Shown here piece by piece: positions 1 to 8,762 of a stretch of DNA of 33,175 bases; position 1 is the stretch's first letter, and every line of letters starts with the position of its first letter. The DNA lies in assembly GCF_016918735.1 (NCBI RefSeq), contig NZ_JAFFPR010000003.1, forward strand, positions 1-33,175. Direction: 5' to 3'. Below the pieces are notes generated by a model that made no database searches, was not told the DNA's origin, and saw nothing but the letters and a program-made list of their open reading frames with translations. The translations under genes were made by a program, and so were the position numbers. Source of the DNA: Leptospira abararensis (GTDB taxonomy: Bacteria > Spirochaetota > Leptospiria > Leptospirales > Leptospiraceae).

Positions 1-139
1 GTTTTGTTTGAGAGAATGATGAGAGTATTAGTGGAAGTCCTATTTTAAAATTCAGTTACACCCATTCTAAACTAGGATGTCATTCTGTTTTTTCTGGCTC
101 TTTGTCATCATCTGTCATTCGTATCGGCATTTCAAATCC
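1..139. other. Left-edge intergenic stretch
   Basis: No gene is supported here. The segment lies downstream of the minus-strand WG-repeat gene. It is AT-rich, and the only reading frame is a shadow of the neighbouring gene. No clear terminator hairpin is visible. Confidence 0.4.
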
Positions 140-715
140 CTACTTAAATTTGAAGGTTGTTTTTGTTTTGTTATCGGTAACGATTGCAGTTTTCTTTTTG
201 AAATTTATAGAGTCTATAGAATCATATTCTGGAGGGATAATGATCTTTCCTTTTTTATTGATTAGTCCATACTTCCCACCTACAATTGTGCTGTGCTCAC
301 CATTTAACTTTGATTCGCATCCATTACATACAATGGAGTGCCCGTTTTCAAAGGGATAAACAAAATCATAATTAGCGGGAATTTGTTTTTTACAATGAGA
401 ATCAAAAAAGCCAAATTTTTTGTTTTCTACAAAACGAGCTAGTTTTTCTGAATAATAATCTGGACCATTATCATAAATATAAACTTGTAAAAGTAACTGG
501 TTCTTTGTATCAATACAAACCCATTTGTTATTGGAAACGACAAAACTAATTCCTTCTTTTGTGAAATCCATTGCCTGCTGGTATTGGGGTTTGATGGTGA
601 TTTTGCCAGATTTATTTTTATAACCATAAAATCCATTTTCTTCAAATGCAATGGGAAGATTGGTTTTGGCAACAAGGGGAGTGATCGACACTAAAAATAT
701 GAAAAATAGTTTCAT
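140..715 (-). CDS. WG-repeat secreted protein
   Basis: This 191-residue protein opens with a short signal peptide (MKLFFIFLVSITPLVAKT) and is therefore probably exported. The rest is made of degenerate WG (KWG) repeats: blocks such as NGFYGYKNKSGKITIKPQY, KKFGFFDSHCKKQIPANYD and GKYGLINKKGKIIIPPEYD each follow the pattern of an aromatic/Gly pair, a turn with Lys/Gly, then I-x-P-x-Y. The family is common in Leptospira and forms beta-repeat structures of unknown ligand. Four cysteines are present in the mature part. The start ATG has an AGG about four bases upstream. A tiny secreted ORF (818-979) lies just upstream on the same strand, with only 12 bases between its readthrough stop and this start, so co-transcription is plausible. 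The specific function is unknown. Confidence 0.8.
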   Translation of the reverse strand: MKLFFIFLVSITPLVAKTNLPIAFEENGFYGYKNKSGKITIKPQYQQAMDFTKEGISFVVSNNKWVCIDTKNQLLLQVYIYDNGPDYYSEKLARFVENKKFGFFDSHCKKQIPANYDFVYPFENGHSIVCNGCESKLNGEHSTIVGGKYGLINKKGKIIIPPEYDSIDSINFKKKTAIVTDNKTKTTFKFK

Positions 716-817
716 AAAACCTACTGATTAAAAATTAGAAAATACACGGCGACAATTAGACTTAAGAGGACCAGAATTGGTCAAATTGTCTAATGATAAA
801 TGGGTAAAAGTGAAAGA

Positions 818-979
818 TCACCAAACACCGTTAAATGTGTTTCCTTTAGTTGTTCCTCTTACACTTGCGCTGTTCGTATCATAAAAACCAGTGACCGAGA
901 TTCCTTTTTGCGCAGAAATGGATACAGTTAGCGTAAAAAAAATACAAATCAAAATGACTCTAGAAAACTTGAGTTTCAT
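818..979 (-). CDS. Small secreted ORF (53 aa), possibly broken by an in-frame TGA
   Basis: A 53-codon frame starting at ATG 979 has a good ribosome-binding site (TAGGAG, about six bases upstream) and a clean signal peptide (MKLKFSRVILICIFF, then a stretch ending in SISAQ). The mature part is Gly/Thr/Asn-rich (KGISVTGFYDTNSASVRGTT) and ends GVW-TGA at 818. The same frame stays open past the TGA for another 29 codons to TAA at 728-730, just before the WG-repeat gene. It may be a real short exported peptide, or an 83-codon gene truncated by a nonsense mutation. No family is recognised. Confidence 0.5.
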   Translation of the reverse strand: MKLKFSRVILICIFFTLTVSISAQKGISVTGFYDTNSASVRGTTKGNTFNGVW

Positions 980-1227
980 CGTAACTCCTAAGGTTCTTTA
1001 TTGTAGGGTGCAATATGTAAATGTCAACTTCTTTGGATTGATTCTAAAAATTAAAATGTTCGATCAGTGTAAGGAGGTTGTTTATATTATTAATGTATGA
1101 GTGATTTCTTATTTAATTAGAAGTATAATCATCATTTGTAATTTGTTTGTTTTTGATAGTTCAATAAAAATTTGTAGTTGGGATTTGCTAACAATTTACA
1201 TCTTATCAATAATTAGGATGTGATAAA
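980..1227. other. Divergent intergenic region upstream of the acyl-CoA synthetase
   Basis: AT-rich region between the minus-strand small ORF and the plus-strand synthetase gene. Close to the synthetase start, TTATCA (1203-1208) and TGATAA (1221-1226) form an inverted repeat around the AGGA ribosome-binding site (1215-1218). It could be an operator or a weak hairpin. No strong sigma-70 promoter is evident. Confidence 0.3.
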
Positions 1228-3102
1228 ATGGAACAACTGGTTCACAACGAAGAAATAATGAAGTTTTGGATGTCACTGGTTGATCGAATCCCGTGGCAGA
1301 AAAAACCAAGTATCGCCTATGGACTTAGTGAAGATGGGCTCAAGCATTGGTTCCCTGATGGAATATTAAATACATCTTATTCAGCTTTGGACCAACATGT
1401 TGAATCAGGTAAAGGAGAAGAGATTGCTATCATCTACGATTCTCCAGTAACAAAATCAAAGGCTAAATTATCCTACCGCGAACTTTTAGAATCAGTCGAA
1501 AAAATGGCCTTCATTTTAGATTCCTTGGGTATAAAAAAGGGAGATACCGTGGTTATCTATATGCCCATGATCCCGGAAGCACTGATTTCCATGTTAGCTT
1601 GTGCAAGAATCGGGGCAGTGCATTCTGTTGTTTTTGGTGGGTTTGCTCCTCATGAACTTGCTGTTAGGTTAGAAGATTGTCGGCCTAAAATCGTGATTAC
1701 CTCATCATATGGTGTTGAAATTAGTAAAATTATACCTTACAAGCCATTGTTAGATGAAGCAATGCATTTATCGACTCACAAACCAGATTATGTGATTCTC
1801 AAGTCTCGCCCTAATTTAGAAGTGATCATGCATACAGGTAGAGATTTTGATTGGGATGAACTAATGGAAACAGCAGGTAAAAAGAAGTCAGTTCCTGTTT
1901 CAGCTACTGATCCTTTGTACATACTCTATACTTCGGGAACAACGGGAAAACCAAAAGGAGTTGTACGTGATAATGGTGGCCATGCGGTAGCTATGCATTA
2001 CTCGATGGAAGTCATTTATGATATGAAACCTGGCGATGTTTTTTTTGCTGCATCTGATGTGGGATGGGTCGTAGGACATTCTTATATTGTATACGCTCCC
2101 TTAATTTATGGTTGTACCACAGTATTATATGAAGGAAAGCCGGTAAGGACCCCTGATGCGGGAGCGTTTTATCGGCTCATTGAAGAATACAAAGTAAAAA
2201 CTTTGTTTTGTGCCCCTACAGCATTTAGGGCTATTCGTAAAGAAGATCCGGAAGGGAATGAGTTATCCAAATACAATATATCTTCTCTTAAATACTTATT
2301 CTTAGCTGGAGAAAGAACAGATCCTGTCACTTATGACTGGGCATGTGAACTTCTGAAAGTTCCAGTCGTGGATCACTGGTGGCAAACAGAAACTGGCTGG
2401 GCGATTGCTGCTAACATGATGGGCGCATCTCCAATTCCAGCTAAGGCAGGTTCGGCGACAAAACCGGTGAAAGGCTTTGATGTTCGGATTCTTGATGAAG
2501 AAGGACATGAGCTAAAACAAGGAGAAAAGGGAAATATTGTGATTAAACTTCCGTTACCGCCGGGATGTTTGCCAACTCTTTGGAACGACCATGCTAATTT
2601 TGAATCCTCTTATCTTTCGCATTACCCTGGCTATTATTTAACTGGTGATGGCGGTTACTTTGATGAAGATGGGTATCTATTTATTTTGGGCCGAATTGAT
2701 GATGTGATTAATGTTGCAGGTCATAGGCTTTCTACAGGAGAGATGGAAGAAATAGTGGCTGAAAATCCATCGATAGCAGAATCAGCTGTGATTGGGATTG
2801 CAGATGAGATCAAAGGGCAAGTCCCCTTAGCGATTGTTGTATGTAAAGATGGAAACCTCATCGACCAAAAAGCAATTGAATCCGATTTAACACATAGAAT
2901 CCGAGAAAAGATTGGAGCCATTGCTTCCTTAAAATCGGTTATATTTGTAAAAAGGCTTCCAAAAACTCGTTCAGGAAAGATCCTTCGTAAAACAATGCGA
3001 AAGATGATTGATGGTGAAACATACTCCATTCCATCAACTATTGATGATCCTTCCATACTTGAGGAAGTGATGAATGCTGTTAGGCAAAAAATCCTAGAAT
3101 AA
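1228..3102 (+). CDS. prpE: Propionyl-CoA (or acetyl-CoA) synthetase, PrpE/ACSS3 type
   Basis: This 624-residue cytoplasmic enzyme belongs to the ANL adenylate-forming superfamily. It activates a short-chain carboxylate with ATP and CoA through an acyl-AMP intermediate. Visible motifs are the P-loop-like YTSGTTGKPKG near residue 234, the aromatic motif WWQTETGW near residue 385, the hinge region GRIDDVINVAGHRLSTGEMEE near residue 490, and the C-terminal catalytic lysine motif PKTRSGKILRKTMRK. The length matches PrpE (about 628). The segment CAPTAFRAIRKEDPEG and the WWQTETGW context resemble propionyl-CoA synthetase more than bacterial Acs, but substrate choice cannot be fixed from sequence alone. 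The start is supported by AGGA nine bases upstream. The recQ gene follows on the same strand after about 40 bases. Confidence 0.85.
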   Translation: MEQLVHNEEIMKFWMSLVDRIPWQKKPSIAYGLSEDGLKHWFPDGILNTSYSALDQHVESGKGEEIAIIYDSPVTKSKAKLSYRELLESVEKMAFILDSLGIKKGDTVVIYMPMIPEALISMLACARIGAVHSVVFGGFAPHELAVRLEDCRPKIVITSSYGVEISKIIPYKPLLDEAMHLSTHKPDYVILKSRPNLEVIMHTGRDFDWDELMETAGKKKSVPVSATDPLYILYTSGTTGKPKGVVRDNGGHAVAMHYSMEVIYDMKPGDVFFAASDVGWVVGHSYIVYAPLIYGCTTVLYEGKPVRTPDAGAFYRLIEEYKVKTLFCAPTAFRAIRKEDPEGNELSKYNISSLKYLFLAGERTDPVTYDWACELLKVPVVDHWWQTETGWAIAANMMGASPIPAKAGSATKPVKGFDVRILDEEGHELKQGEKGNIVIKLPLPPGCLPTLWNDHANFESSYLSHYPGYYLTGDGGYFDEDGYLFILGRIDDVINVAGHRLSTGEMEEIVAENPSIAESAVIGIADEIKGQVPLAIVVCKDGNLIDQKAIESDLTHRIREKIGAIASLKSVIFVKRLPKTRSGKILRKTMRKMIDGETYSIPSTIDDPSILEEVMNAVRQKILE

Positions 3103-3141
3103 TTATTTTGATAGATCTTAAAAGGGGAACTCCTTATCAAT

Positions 3142-4614
3142 TTGAAGCAAACCAAGATTATGGAATTTTCTTTGGATCTTAGTATCACCAAAAATATTTT
3201 CGGTATCTCTGCGTTTCGGGGAAAACAGGAGACCATCATCCAACATAGTCTTGCTGGTGGGAATTCTCTTGTTCTTATGCCAACGGGAATGGGGAAGTCG
3301 TTATGTTACCAAATTCCTGCCTTACATTTTCCTGGAATTTGTATTGTGATTTCTCCCCTCATTGCACTTATGAAAGACCAGGTGGCCGCATTACAAAGAA
3401 AAGGCGTTTCTGCCGATTTTATCAATTCCAGTTTAGGAAAGTCAGAACGAACCCTGCGTTATGCTAAACTAAAATTTGGTGAATATAAAATTGTTTATGT
3501 TTCACCAGAAAGGTTTCAGAAAAAAGAATTTTTGGATGCTTTGAAAAGTCAAACTGTATCTCTGCTTGCAATTGATGAAGCGCATTGTATCAGTCAATGG
3601 GGTCATGACTTTCGGCCTGATTATACAAAAATATCATGGTTCCGCGAGGTATTGGGATTCCCAACAACGATCGCTCTCACGGCCACTGCATCCAAAAGGG
3701 TTCAGGCTGATATCATCTCGCAAATTGGGATTCCTAAGGATGAAATTCGAATTTTTGATGATGGTCTGTTTCGTCCAAATTTGAAATTATCTGTTATCGA
3801 TTGTTTTGATACAGAATCGAAATACAATTCAATGTTTGATGACTTAGAGAATACAAAAGGGGCTACTATTATTTATTTTAGTTTGATCCAGGAATTAGAA
3901 AAATTCAGTCACTGGTTGGATACTAAAAAGAAAAGACACTTGGTTTATCATGGAAAACTCTCTCCTGAACAAAGAAATAAAATACAGTCTTTGTTTCTTA
4001 AATCAGAGGCTGCGATTTTACTTGCTACCAATGCTTTTGGAATGGGAATCGATAAACCTAATATTCGCAATGTTTATCATGCACAAATTCCGGGAAGTAT
4101 AGAATCTTATTATCAAGAAATTGGTCGTGCCGGAAGGGATGGAGATCCATCTGATTGTAAACTGTATTATTGCCAAGATGATCTTGCTGTGCAAATGGAA
4201 TTTATAGAATGGCAAAATCCAGATAGATCTTATTTGAAAAAACTCTTTAGTTTTCTTTGGCAAAAACAAAATGAATTATCTGGATTGGATTATGGAACTT
4301 TGCAATCCTTTATGACTTATAAAAACAAAGGGGACCATCGCATTCAAACAGCTCTCAACTTACTTACAAACAAAGGTTTGATTTCAGGGGAGTTAGATAG
4401 AGGAACATTGCAGATTGAATCTGAATGGGCGGATTCAATTTTTTCAGAATCAGAATTATTGGATAAAAAAAAAGAGAATCAAAAGCAGTTGTATCAAACC
4501 TTGATGTATACGAAGGCTCTTGATTGTCGAAGAAAGTTTATCCACGAATATTTTGATTCTGAATTTAATGGGTGTGGGTATTGTGATTTATGTTTAACAA
4601 GTCAAAATCCTTAG
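3142..4614 (+). CDS. recQ: ATP-dependent DNA helicase RecQ, short form without HRDC
   Basis: A superfamily-2 3'-5' DNA helicase acting in recombination and replication-fork repair. Seen in order: the Walker A motif MPTGMGKSLCYQ (Lys52; Met replaces the usual Gly), DEAH box IDEAHCISQWGHDFRPDY, motif III LTATA, motif V/VI FGMGIDKPNIRNVYH and QEIGRAGRDG, then the RecQ zinc-binding cluster in CRRKFIHEYF and CGYCDLC. The protein stops right after the zinc site at 490 residues, whereas E. coli RecQ (about 610) carries a further winged-helix and HRDC region. Many bacteria have such short RecQ forms, so this need not be a truncation. The TTG at 3142 is used here; an ATG at 3160 is the alternative. 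Neither has an ideally spaced ribosome-binding site (AAGGGGA lies about 13 bases before the TTG). Confidence 0.88.
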   Translation: MKQTKIMEFSLDLSITKNIFGISAFRGKQETIIQHSLAGGNSLVLMPTGMGKSLCYQIPALHFPGICIVISPLIALMKDQVAALQRKGVSADFINSSLGKSERTLRYAKLKFGEYKIVYVSPERFQKKEFLDALKSQTVSLLAIDEAHCISQWGHDFRPDYTKISWFREVLGFPTTIALTATASKRVQADIISQIGIPKDEIRIFDDGLFRPNLKLSVIDCFDTESKYNSMFDDLENTKGATIIYFSLIQELEKFSHWLDTKKKRHLVYHGKLSPEQRNKIQSLFLKSEAAILLATNAFGMGIDKPNIRNVYHAQIPGSIESYYQEIGRAGRDGDPSDCKLYYCQDDLAVQMEFIEWQNPDRSYLKKLFSFLWQKQNELSGLDYGTLQSFMTYKNKGDHRIQTALNLLTNKGLISGELDRGTLQIESEWADSIFSESELLDKKKENQKQLYQTLMYTKALDCRRKFIHEYFDSEFNGCGYCDLCLTSQNP

Positions 4615-4806
4615 CTTTCTGAATATTGCTTAACTTTTCCATTTTCGTTAATTGAATTTCACGAGGAACTTTTTTCTTCATCATCTTTCCGCTGAAAAAA
4701 TTCAAATACAAATTTTTTCTAGAAAAAACCTTTTCATTGAGCCAGATCTTGGCGGTGATTACATGAAGTATCCAACCTTTGGATCGATTTATTCGATTGG
4801 GATCCC

Positions 4807-4835
4807 TTGTTTTATTTTAGAAAATCGGTTACAAT
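4807..4835 (+). promoter_or_regulatory. Predicted sigma-70 promoter of cheD
   Basis: TTGTTT (4807-4812) and TACAAT (4830-4835) are separated by exactly 17 bases and lie about 57 bases upstream of the cheD ATG. This suggests cheD has its own promoter, independent of recQ. Confidence 0.5.
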
Positions 4836-4891
4836 GGATAGTAAGAATTAGAGTGAATTCAACTTTTTCCCATTGGATCGGTCGCTAAGTA

Positions 4892-5437
4892 ATGAAGCAG
4901 AAAGTGTATTTGAATATCGGCGAAGCATATTTTACTTCGGGGGTATATGAAATTCGTACAATTTTGGGTTCTTGTGTTTCGGTATGTTTGTTTCATGAAA
5001 ATACAAATCATAGTGCAATCAATCATATCCTTTTGCCTGGCAGTGTCGGTAAATTAGAGGAAAAACAAAGTTTGAGATATGGAATTACTTCTATGGAATT
5101 ATTGATTAACGAATTTGTTAAATTGAATATTCCCAGGAACAAATTAAAGGCGAAAATTTTTGGTGGCTCACAAACACTAAAACATACAACAAATAATGCT
5201 GGCCCAAAGAATATAATGTTTGTTAAAGATTTTTTACAGACGGAAAAAATTCCAATCATAAGCGAAGACACAGGTGGTGAATTATACCGAAAACTAGTTT
5301 TTCATACGGATAGCTTTGATGTTTTCATCACAAAACTACAACCGAACCTATCTACTGAAATTTTAACACAAGAACGCCACTTTGAAACTAAGGTTAGAGA
5401 AAGAATGGTTAAAAAAACATCTGTATTTACTTTTTAA
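4892..5437 (+). CDS. cheD: Chemoreceptor glutamine deamidase CheD
   Basis: CheD deamidates specific glutamines in chemoreceptors and, in some bacteria, works with CheC or CheY-P in adaptation. The 181-residue protein shows the family signature: TILGSCVSVCLF with the nucleophilic Cys, followed by INHILLPG with the catalytic His, then a FGGSQ segment and the SEDTGGELYRKLVFH block. The C-terminal tail after about residue 155 is not conserved and is Lys/Arg-rich. It is on the + strand and converges with cheY (48-base gap), so it is transcribed apart from the other che genes. The ribosome-binding site before the ATG is weak. Confidence 0.87.
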   Translation: MKQKVYLNIGEAYFTSGVYEIRTILGSCVSVCLFHENTNHSAINHILLPGSVGKLEEKQSLRYGITSMELLINEFVKLNIPRNKLKAKIFGGSQTLKHTTNNAGPKNIMFVKDFLQTEKIPIISEDTGGELYRKLVFHTDSFDVFITKLQPNLSTEILTQERHFETKVRERMVKKTSVFTF

Positions 5438-5485
5438 ACTCTCTACCCCATTCTCTAAAGTGAGTTTGGGAGTGACAATTTTATC

Positions 5486-5854
5486 TTATCCAGTAATTCG
5501 CTTTAATACTTCGATTAAATCTTCATCATCAAATGGTTTGACAATCCATGCTTTCACACCTGCATCTTTCCCTGCTTGCCGTAAATGATCACTGGATTCT
5601 GTGGATACGATTAAAATGTTTGCCCCAGTTCCTTTCGGATGAGCCAAAAAATCACGAGACAACTCTATTCCATTTTTGCCAGGCATATTGACATCAAAAA
5701 CACATCCATCGAAAGGGCCATTTAGTTCGAGGCTTTTCATAGCTTGTTCTGCATTTTCTGCTTTGAAGATTTCATAACCTTCATCTCCAAGCACCATTTC
5801 CATGAGTTTAAGCGCAGTTGGTGCATCGTCACATAGTAATATTTTTTTTGACAT
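5486..5854 (-). CDS. cheY: CheY-like single-domain response regulator
   Basis: A stand-alone receiver of 122 residues. The acidic pair is Asp9/Asp10, the phospho-acceptor is Asp54 in FDVNMPGKNG, the switch residue is Thr85 (VSTESS) and the conserved lysine is Lys106 (IVKPF). It presumably takes phosphate from the CheA encoded two genes upstream and signals to the flagellar switch. It is the last gene of the minus-strand chemotaxis set, 15 bases after cheB. The run DAGVKAWIVKPF is typical of CheY proteins of chemotaxis operons rather than of transcriptional regulators. Other CheY copies may exist elsewhere in the genome, so motor-output specificity is inferred. Confidence 0.88.
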   Translation of the reverse strand: MSKKILLCDDAPTALKLMEMVLGDEGYEIFKAENAEQAMKSLELNGPFDGCVFDVNMPGKNGIELSRDFLAHPKGTGANILIVSTESSDHLRQAGKDAGVKAWIVKPFDDEDLIEVLKRITG

Positions 5855-5869
5855 TTTTTTAAATCTCCA

Positions 5870-6901
5870 TTATGATTCTAAAATTTGTAATATAACATTG
5901 GGGATAGTTGAAAGGCTCACTTGTTTTTCTACGGCTCCTAATAAAAAAGCTTCCTTTGGCATTCCGTAAACTACACTTGATTCTTCATCTTGGCCAATTG
6001 TTTTTCCGCCTGTATCTTTTATCCCTTTTAAGCCTACCGCTCCGTCTCTTCCCATCCCTGTTAACAAAATAGCTAAACAATTGTTACTCATTTTTCCTTG
6101 TGAAATGGAGTTGAATAAAACATCTACAGAAGGACGATGTCCACTTACTTTATCAAATACTTCTAATTCCAAATAATACCTTCCTGCCAGGCGACGAACA
6201 AGTAAATGTTGGTCACCCGGTGCCAGATAAACATGACCAATCTCCAGTATATCTCCGTGTGCCGCTTCTTTTACTGGCAGTCCTGTAGTTTGATTTAACC
6301 GCTGCGCAAATAAAGTTGTGAAATGTTCGGGCATATGTTGTACAACTACAATTGGAGGGAGGTCATTCGGTAATTGATGTAAGATAAAATCTAGTGCTTG
6401 GGTTCCACCGGTAGAGGCTCCGATGGCAATCAATTTAATATTTGTATGTTTCCCCTTGAGTCCTATAAGTTTAGGGGTAACTGCAGGAGTAACATATTGT
6501 TTGGGTTTTGAGAGAAGTCCGAGTTTTTTGATTTTAAATGTTAACTCTTCCAACATTCTAAGGAAGTCTGACTCAGTACCATCCGGTTTTTTTACAAAAT
6601 CCATCGCACCACGTTGGAGAGCTTGAATGGTTGCATTAGCACCGGTGACGGTGTAGGTACTTAACATAATCACCGGAGTGGGGAAATTTGGCATAAGCCA
6701 GTCTAAAAATTCAATACCTGTCATTCCAGGCATATCAATATCCAAACTAATCACATCTGGCCGAAGTTGTGGAACCAGTCTTTTTGCTTCCAAAGCATTA
6801 GAAGCAGTGCCAACAACTTGTATTGTTTTGTCTTTGGAAAACATTTCCGAAAGTACGTTCCGTACTACATTTTGGTCGTCAACAATTAGTAGTTTAATCA
6901 T
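5870..6901 (-). CDS. cheB: Chemotaxis protein-glutamate methylesterase CheB
   Basis: A 343-residue CheB that removes methyl groups from chemoreceptor glutamates and may deamidate glutamines. The N-terminal receiver carries Asp8/Asp9, the phospho-acceptor Asp54 (SLDIDMPGMTG) and the FVKKP motif. The C-terminal esterase domain has the catalytic triad Ser163 (IGASTGGTQAL), His189 (VQHMPEHFT) and Asp286 (TGMGRDGAVG). The length is normal. Its ATG overlaps the cheA stop codon by one base (TAATG), implying translational coupling of kinase and esterase. The opposing methyltransferase CheR is not encoded in this window. Confidence 0.94.
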   Translation of the reverse strand: MIKLLIVDDQNVVRNVLSEMFSKDKTIQVVGTASNALEAKRLVPQLRPDVISLDIDMPGMTGIEFLDWLMPNFPTPVIMLSTYTVTGANATIQALQRGAMDFVKKPDGTESDFLRMLEELTFKIKKLGLLSKPKQYVTPAVTPKLIGLKGKHTNIKLIAIGASTGGTQALDFILHQLPNDLPPIVVVQHMPEHFTTLFAQRLNQTTGLPVKEAAHGDILEIGHVYLAPGDQHLLVRRLAGRYYLELEVFDKVSGHRPSVDVLFNSISQGKMSNNCLAILLTGMGRDGAVGLKGIKDTGGKTIGQDEESSVVYGMPKEAFLLGAVEKQVSLSTIPNVILQILES

Positions 6902-8754
6902 TATTCGTTTCTATGCATTTTCTGGAAAATTGATTTAACGTCTAAAATTAAACTTACGTTCCCACTGCCAAGAATTGTGAAACCATTAACCCCATTTGCT
7001 TCTTCTAAAATTCCTTGTAATGGTTTGATTACTACATTTTGATTTCCTACGATTTCATCGACTCGAATACCTAATAAATTCTTTTCATATTCGAGAACGA
7101 TCATAAGTGGATCAACACCTTCATAAACAATTTCTTCTCTATGATTAAGAATTTGGTTGATGTCAAATATAGGGATAAAAGTTCCCCGAACATCGATAAC
7201 TTTCTGGTTATCTTCGAGAGGGATCTCTTCTTTTTCTCGAAGACTAACAAATTCTCTCAGTTCGATGGTTTGTATTGTGAAAAACTTTTTACCAATGCGA
7301 ACTACGGTTCCTTCCATAATCCCCAGAGAAAGAGGAATCCTTAGAATAAAACTAGTGCCTTTATGCAAACGGCTGTGGATTTCGATTTTCCCGCCCATTT
7401 TCTCGATATTTTGGCGGACAATATCCATACCGACACCTCGACCTGATATGTCAGTGACTGCATCTGCAGTGGATAAACCAGGTACAAAAATTAGATTGTA
7501 AACTTCTTGGTCTGATAGGTGTTCGGTCTCACCGCTTAGGATCCCACGCTCTAAAGATTTTTGTATTATTTTTTCTCGATTAAGTCCACGACCATCATCA
7601 CGAATCATCACCCACACTTCATTGACTGATTGTCTTGCACTAAGTTGGATGGTACCAACTTCTGCTTTTCCAGATAACATGCGTTCTTCTGTAGTTTCGA
7701 TTCCATGGTCAATAGAGTTTCTCAGAATATGAATGATTGGATCAGCAATTAAATCAACGATAGATTTATCGATCTCTGTCTCCTCTCCGCTGATATACAA
7801 AGCCACTTTTTTGCTGGCTTTCTTTTGAAGATCCCTCACCAAACGTGACATCTTTTGAAAAACGCCACTAATGGGTATCATTCTAGTGGATAAAGCTACC
7901 TCTTGTAAATCTAATACAATTTTATGGAGTCGATTGATTGACGAATTAAAGTCTTCGTTCCTTAGGGATTTAAGGAGAGGATGTTGTGTAACATTCGATT
8001 CAGCAATCACTAACTCTCCCACTAAATCCATCAGGGCATCCAATTTGTCATTAGCTACTTTGATTTCTTTTTTCTGAATGGTTGCTGGAGCACCAGTAGG
8101 CTCTTTATCATCTGATTGTTTTTTGCCTATTTTTAGTATTTCGGTATTTTTTTGTTCTGCAATAATTTGATCGCTTGTATTTTTTGATTCGTTAAATGAG
8201 GAATTTTGTGAATCGCTGAAAATTTCAAATGCAGGTTTTTTTTTCGTAATTGTTGGTTCTGCTTTTGATTCATCCTCACCAAAGATTTCGAAACTTTTCT
8301 TCTTTACTGGGTTTACAATTTCTATTTTTGCATCGAGAGTTTCAGATTGTAGTTGTTTAATCTCTCGTTTTAAAACTTCAATGATTGCTTCTGACTCATC
8401 ATCTAACTCAGGATTTGATTTTGTTTCATCTACTTTATGTAGAAGTCTTCGTAGCTGATCGCAGGTATTGATTAGCACTTGGCAAATATCTTCACTAGGA
8501 AGTTTTTTTTCTTTGCGTAGAATATCCATTAAAGTCTCTGCTTCATGAGATATCTTCACTAAACTTTCTAACTTTAGTAATCCTGTTGAACCTTTAAAGG
8601 TATGAACAGCTCGAAATAGGTTATTGATCAGATCTTCATCATATTCACCTGATTGCTCATTGATGTCCTCTATGGATAGGATTGCTGATTCGCAAACCTC
8701 AATGAGCTCAAAACCTTCAGGGATGAAGTCGAGTAAGAGTTGTTCTCTTCCCAT
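6901..8754 (-). CDS. cheA: Chemotaxis histidine kinase CheA
   Basis: This 617-residue cytoplasmic kinase couples receptor state to CheY and CheB phosphorylation. Domains in order: an Hpt domain with phospho-acceptor His51 (AVHTFKGSTGLLKL); a variable Glu/Lys-rich linker (about 130-225); a dimerisation segment (NDKLDALMDLVGELVIAESN); the ATPase with N box HILRNSIDHGIE, G1 DDGRGLNREK and G2 GRGVGMDIVRQNI; and a C-terminal CheW-like regulatory domain from about 480. In the linker the short motif (K/A)FEIF is repeated twice (KSFEIFGEDES and PAFEIFSDSQN). A canonical P2 CheY-binding domain is not obvious, so the linker may be a reduced version. It starts 8 bases after the chemoreceptor gene and overlaps cheB at TAATG. 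Confidence 0.94.
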   Translation of the reverse strand: MGREQLLLDFIPEGFELIEVCESAILSIEDINEQSGEYDEDLINNLFRAVHTFKGSTGLLKLESLVKISHEAETLMDILRKEKKLPSEDICQVLINTCDQLRRLLHKVDETKSNPELDDESEAIIEVLKREIKQLQSETLDAKIEIVNPVKKKSFEIFGEDESKAEPTITKKKPAFEIFSDSQNSSFNESKNTSDQIIAEQKNTEILKIGKKQSDDKEPTGAPATIQKKEIKVANDKLDALMDLVGELVIAESNVTQHPLLKSLRNEDFNSSINRLHKIVLDLQEVALSTRMIPISGVFQKMSRLVRDLQKKASKKVALYISGEETEIDKSIVDLIADPIIHILRNSIDHGIETTEERMLSGKAEVGTIQLSARQSVNEVWVMIRDDGRGLNREKIIQKSLERGILSGETEHLSDQEVYNLIFVPGLSTADAVTDISGRGVGMDIVRQNIEKMGGKIEIHSRLHKGTSFILRIPLSLGIMEGTVVRIGKKFFTIQTIELREFVSLREKEEIPLEDNQKVIDVRGTFIPIFDINQILNHREEIVYEGVDPLMIVLEYEKNLLGIRVDEIVGNQNVVIKPLQGILEEANGVNGFTILGSGNVSLILDVKSIFQKMHRNE

Positions 8755-8762
8755 AACTTATC

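Noticed and set aside
1203..1226. TTATCA / TGATAA inverted repeat before the acyl-CoA synthetase
   Set aside because: Only six-base AT-rich arms, so chance is likely; mentioned but not claimed as an operator.
2721..3239. A 172-codon antisense frame across the end of the acyl-CoA synthetase and the start of recQ
   Set aside because: It mirrors two well-supported genes on the other strand and has no protein-family pattern.
4652..4888. A 78-codon + strand frame between recQ and cheD
   Set aside because: TTG start with no ribosome-binding site, no recognisable protein pattern, and it contains the predicted cheD promoter.
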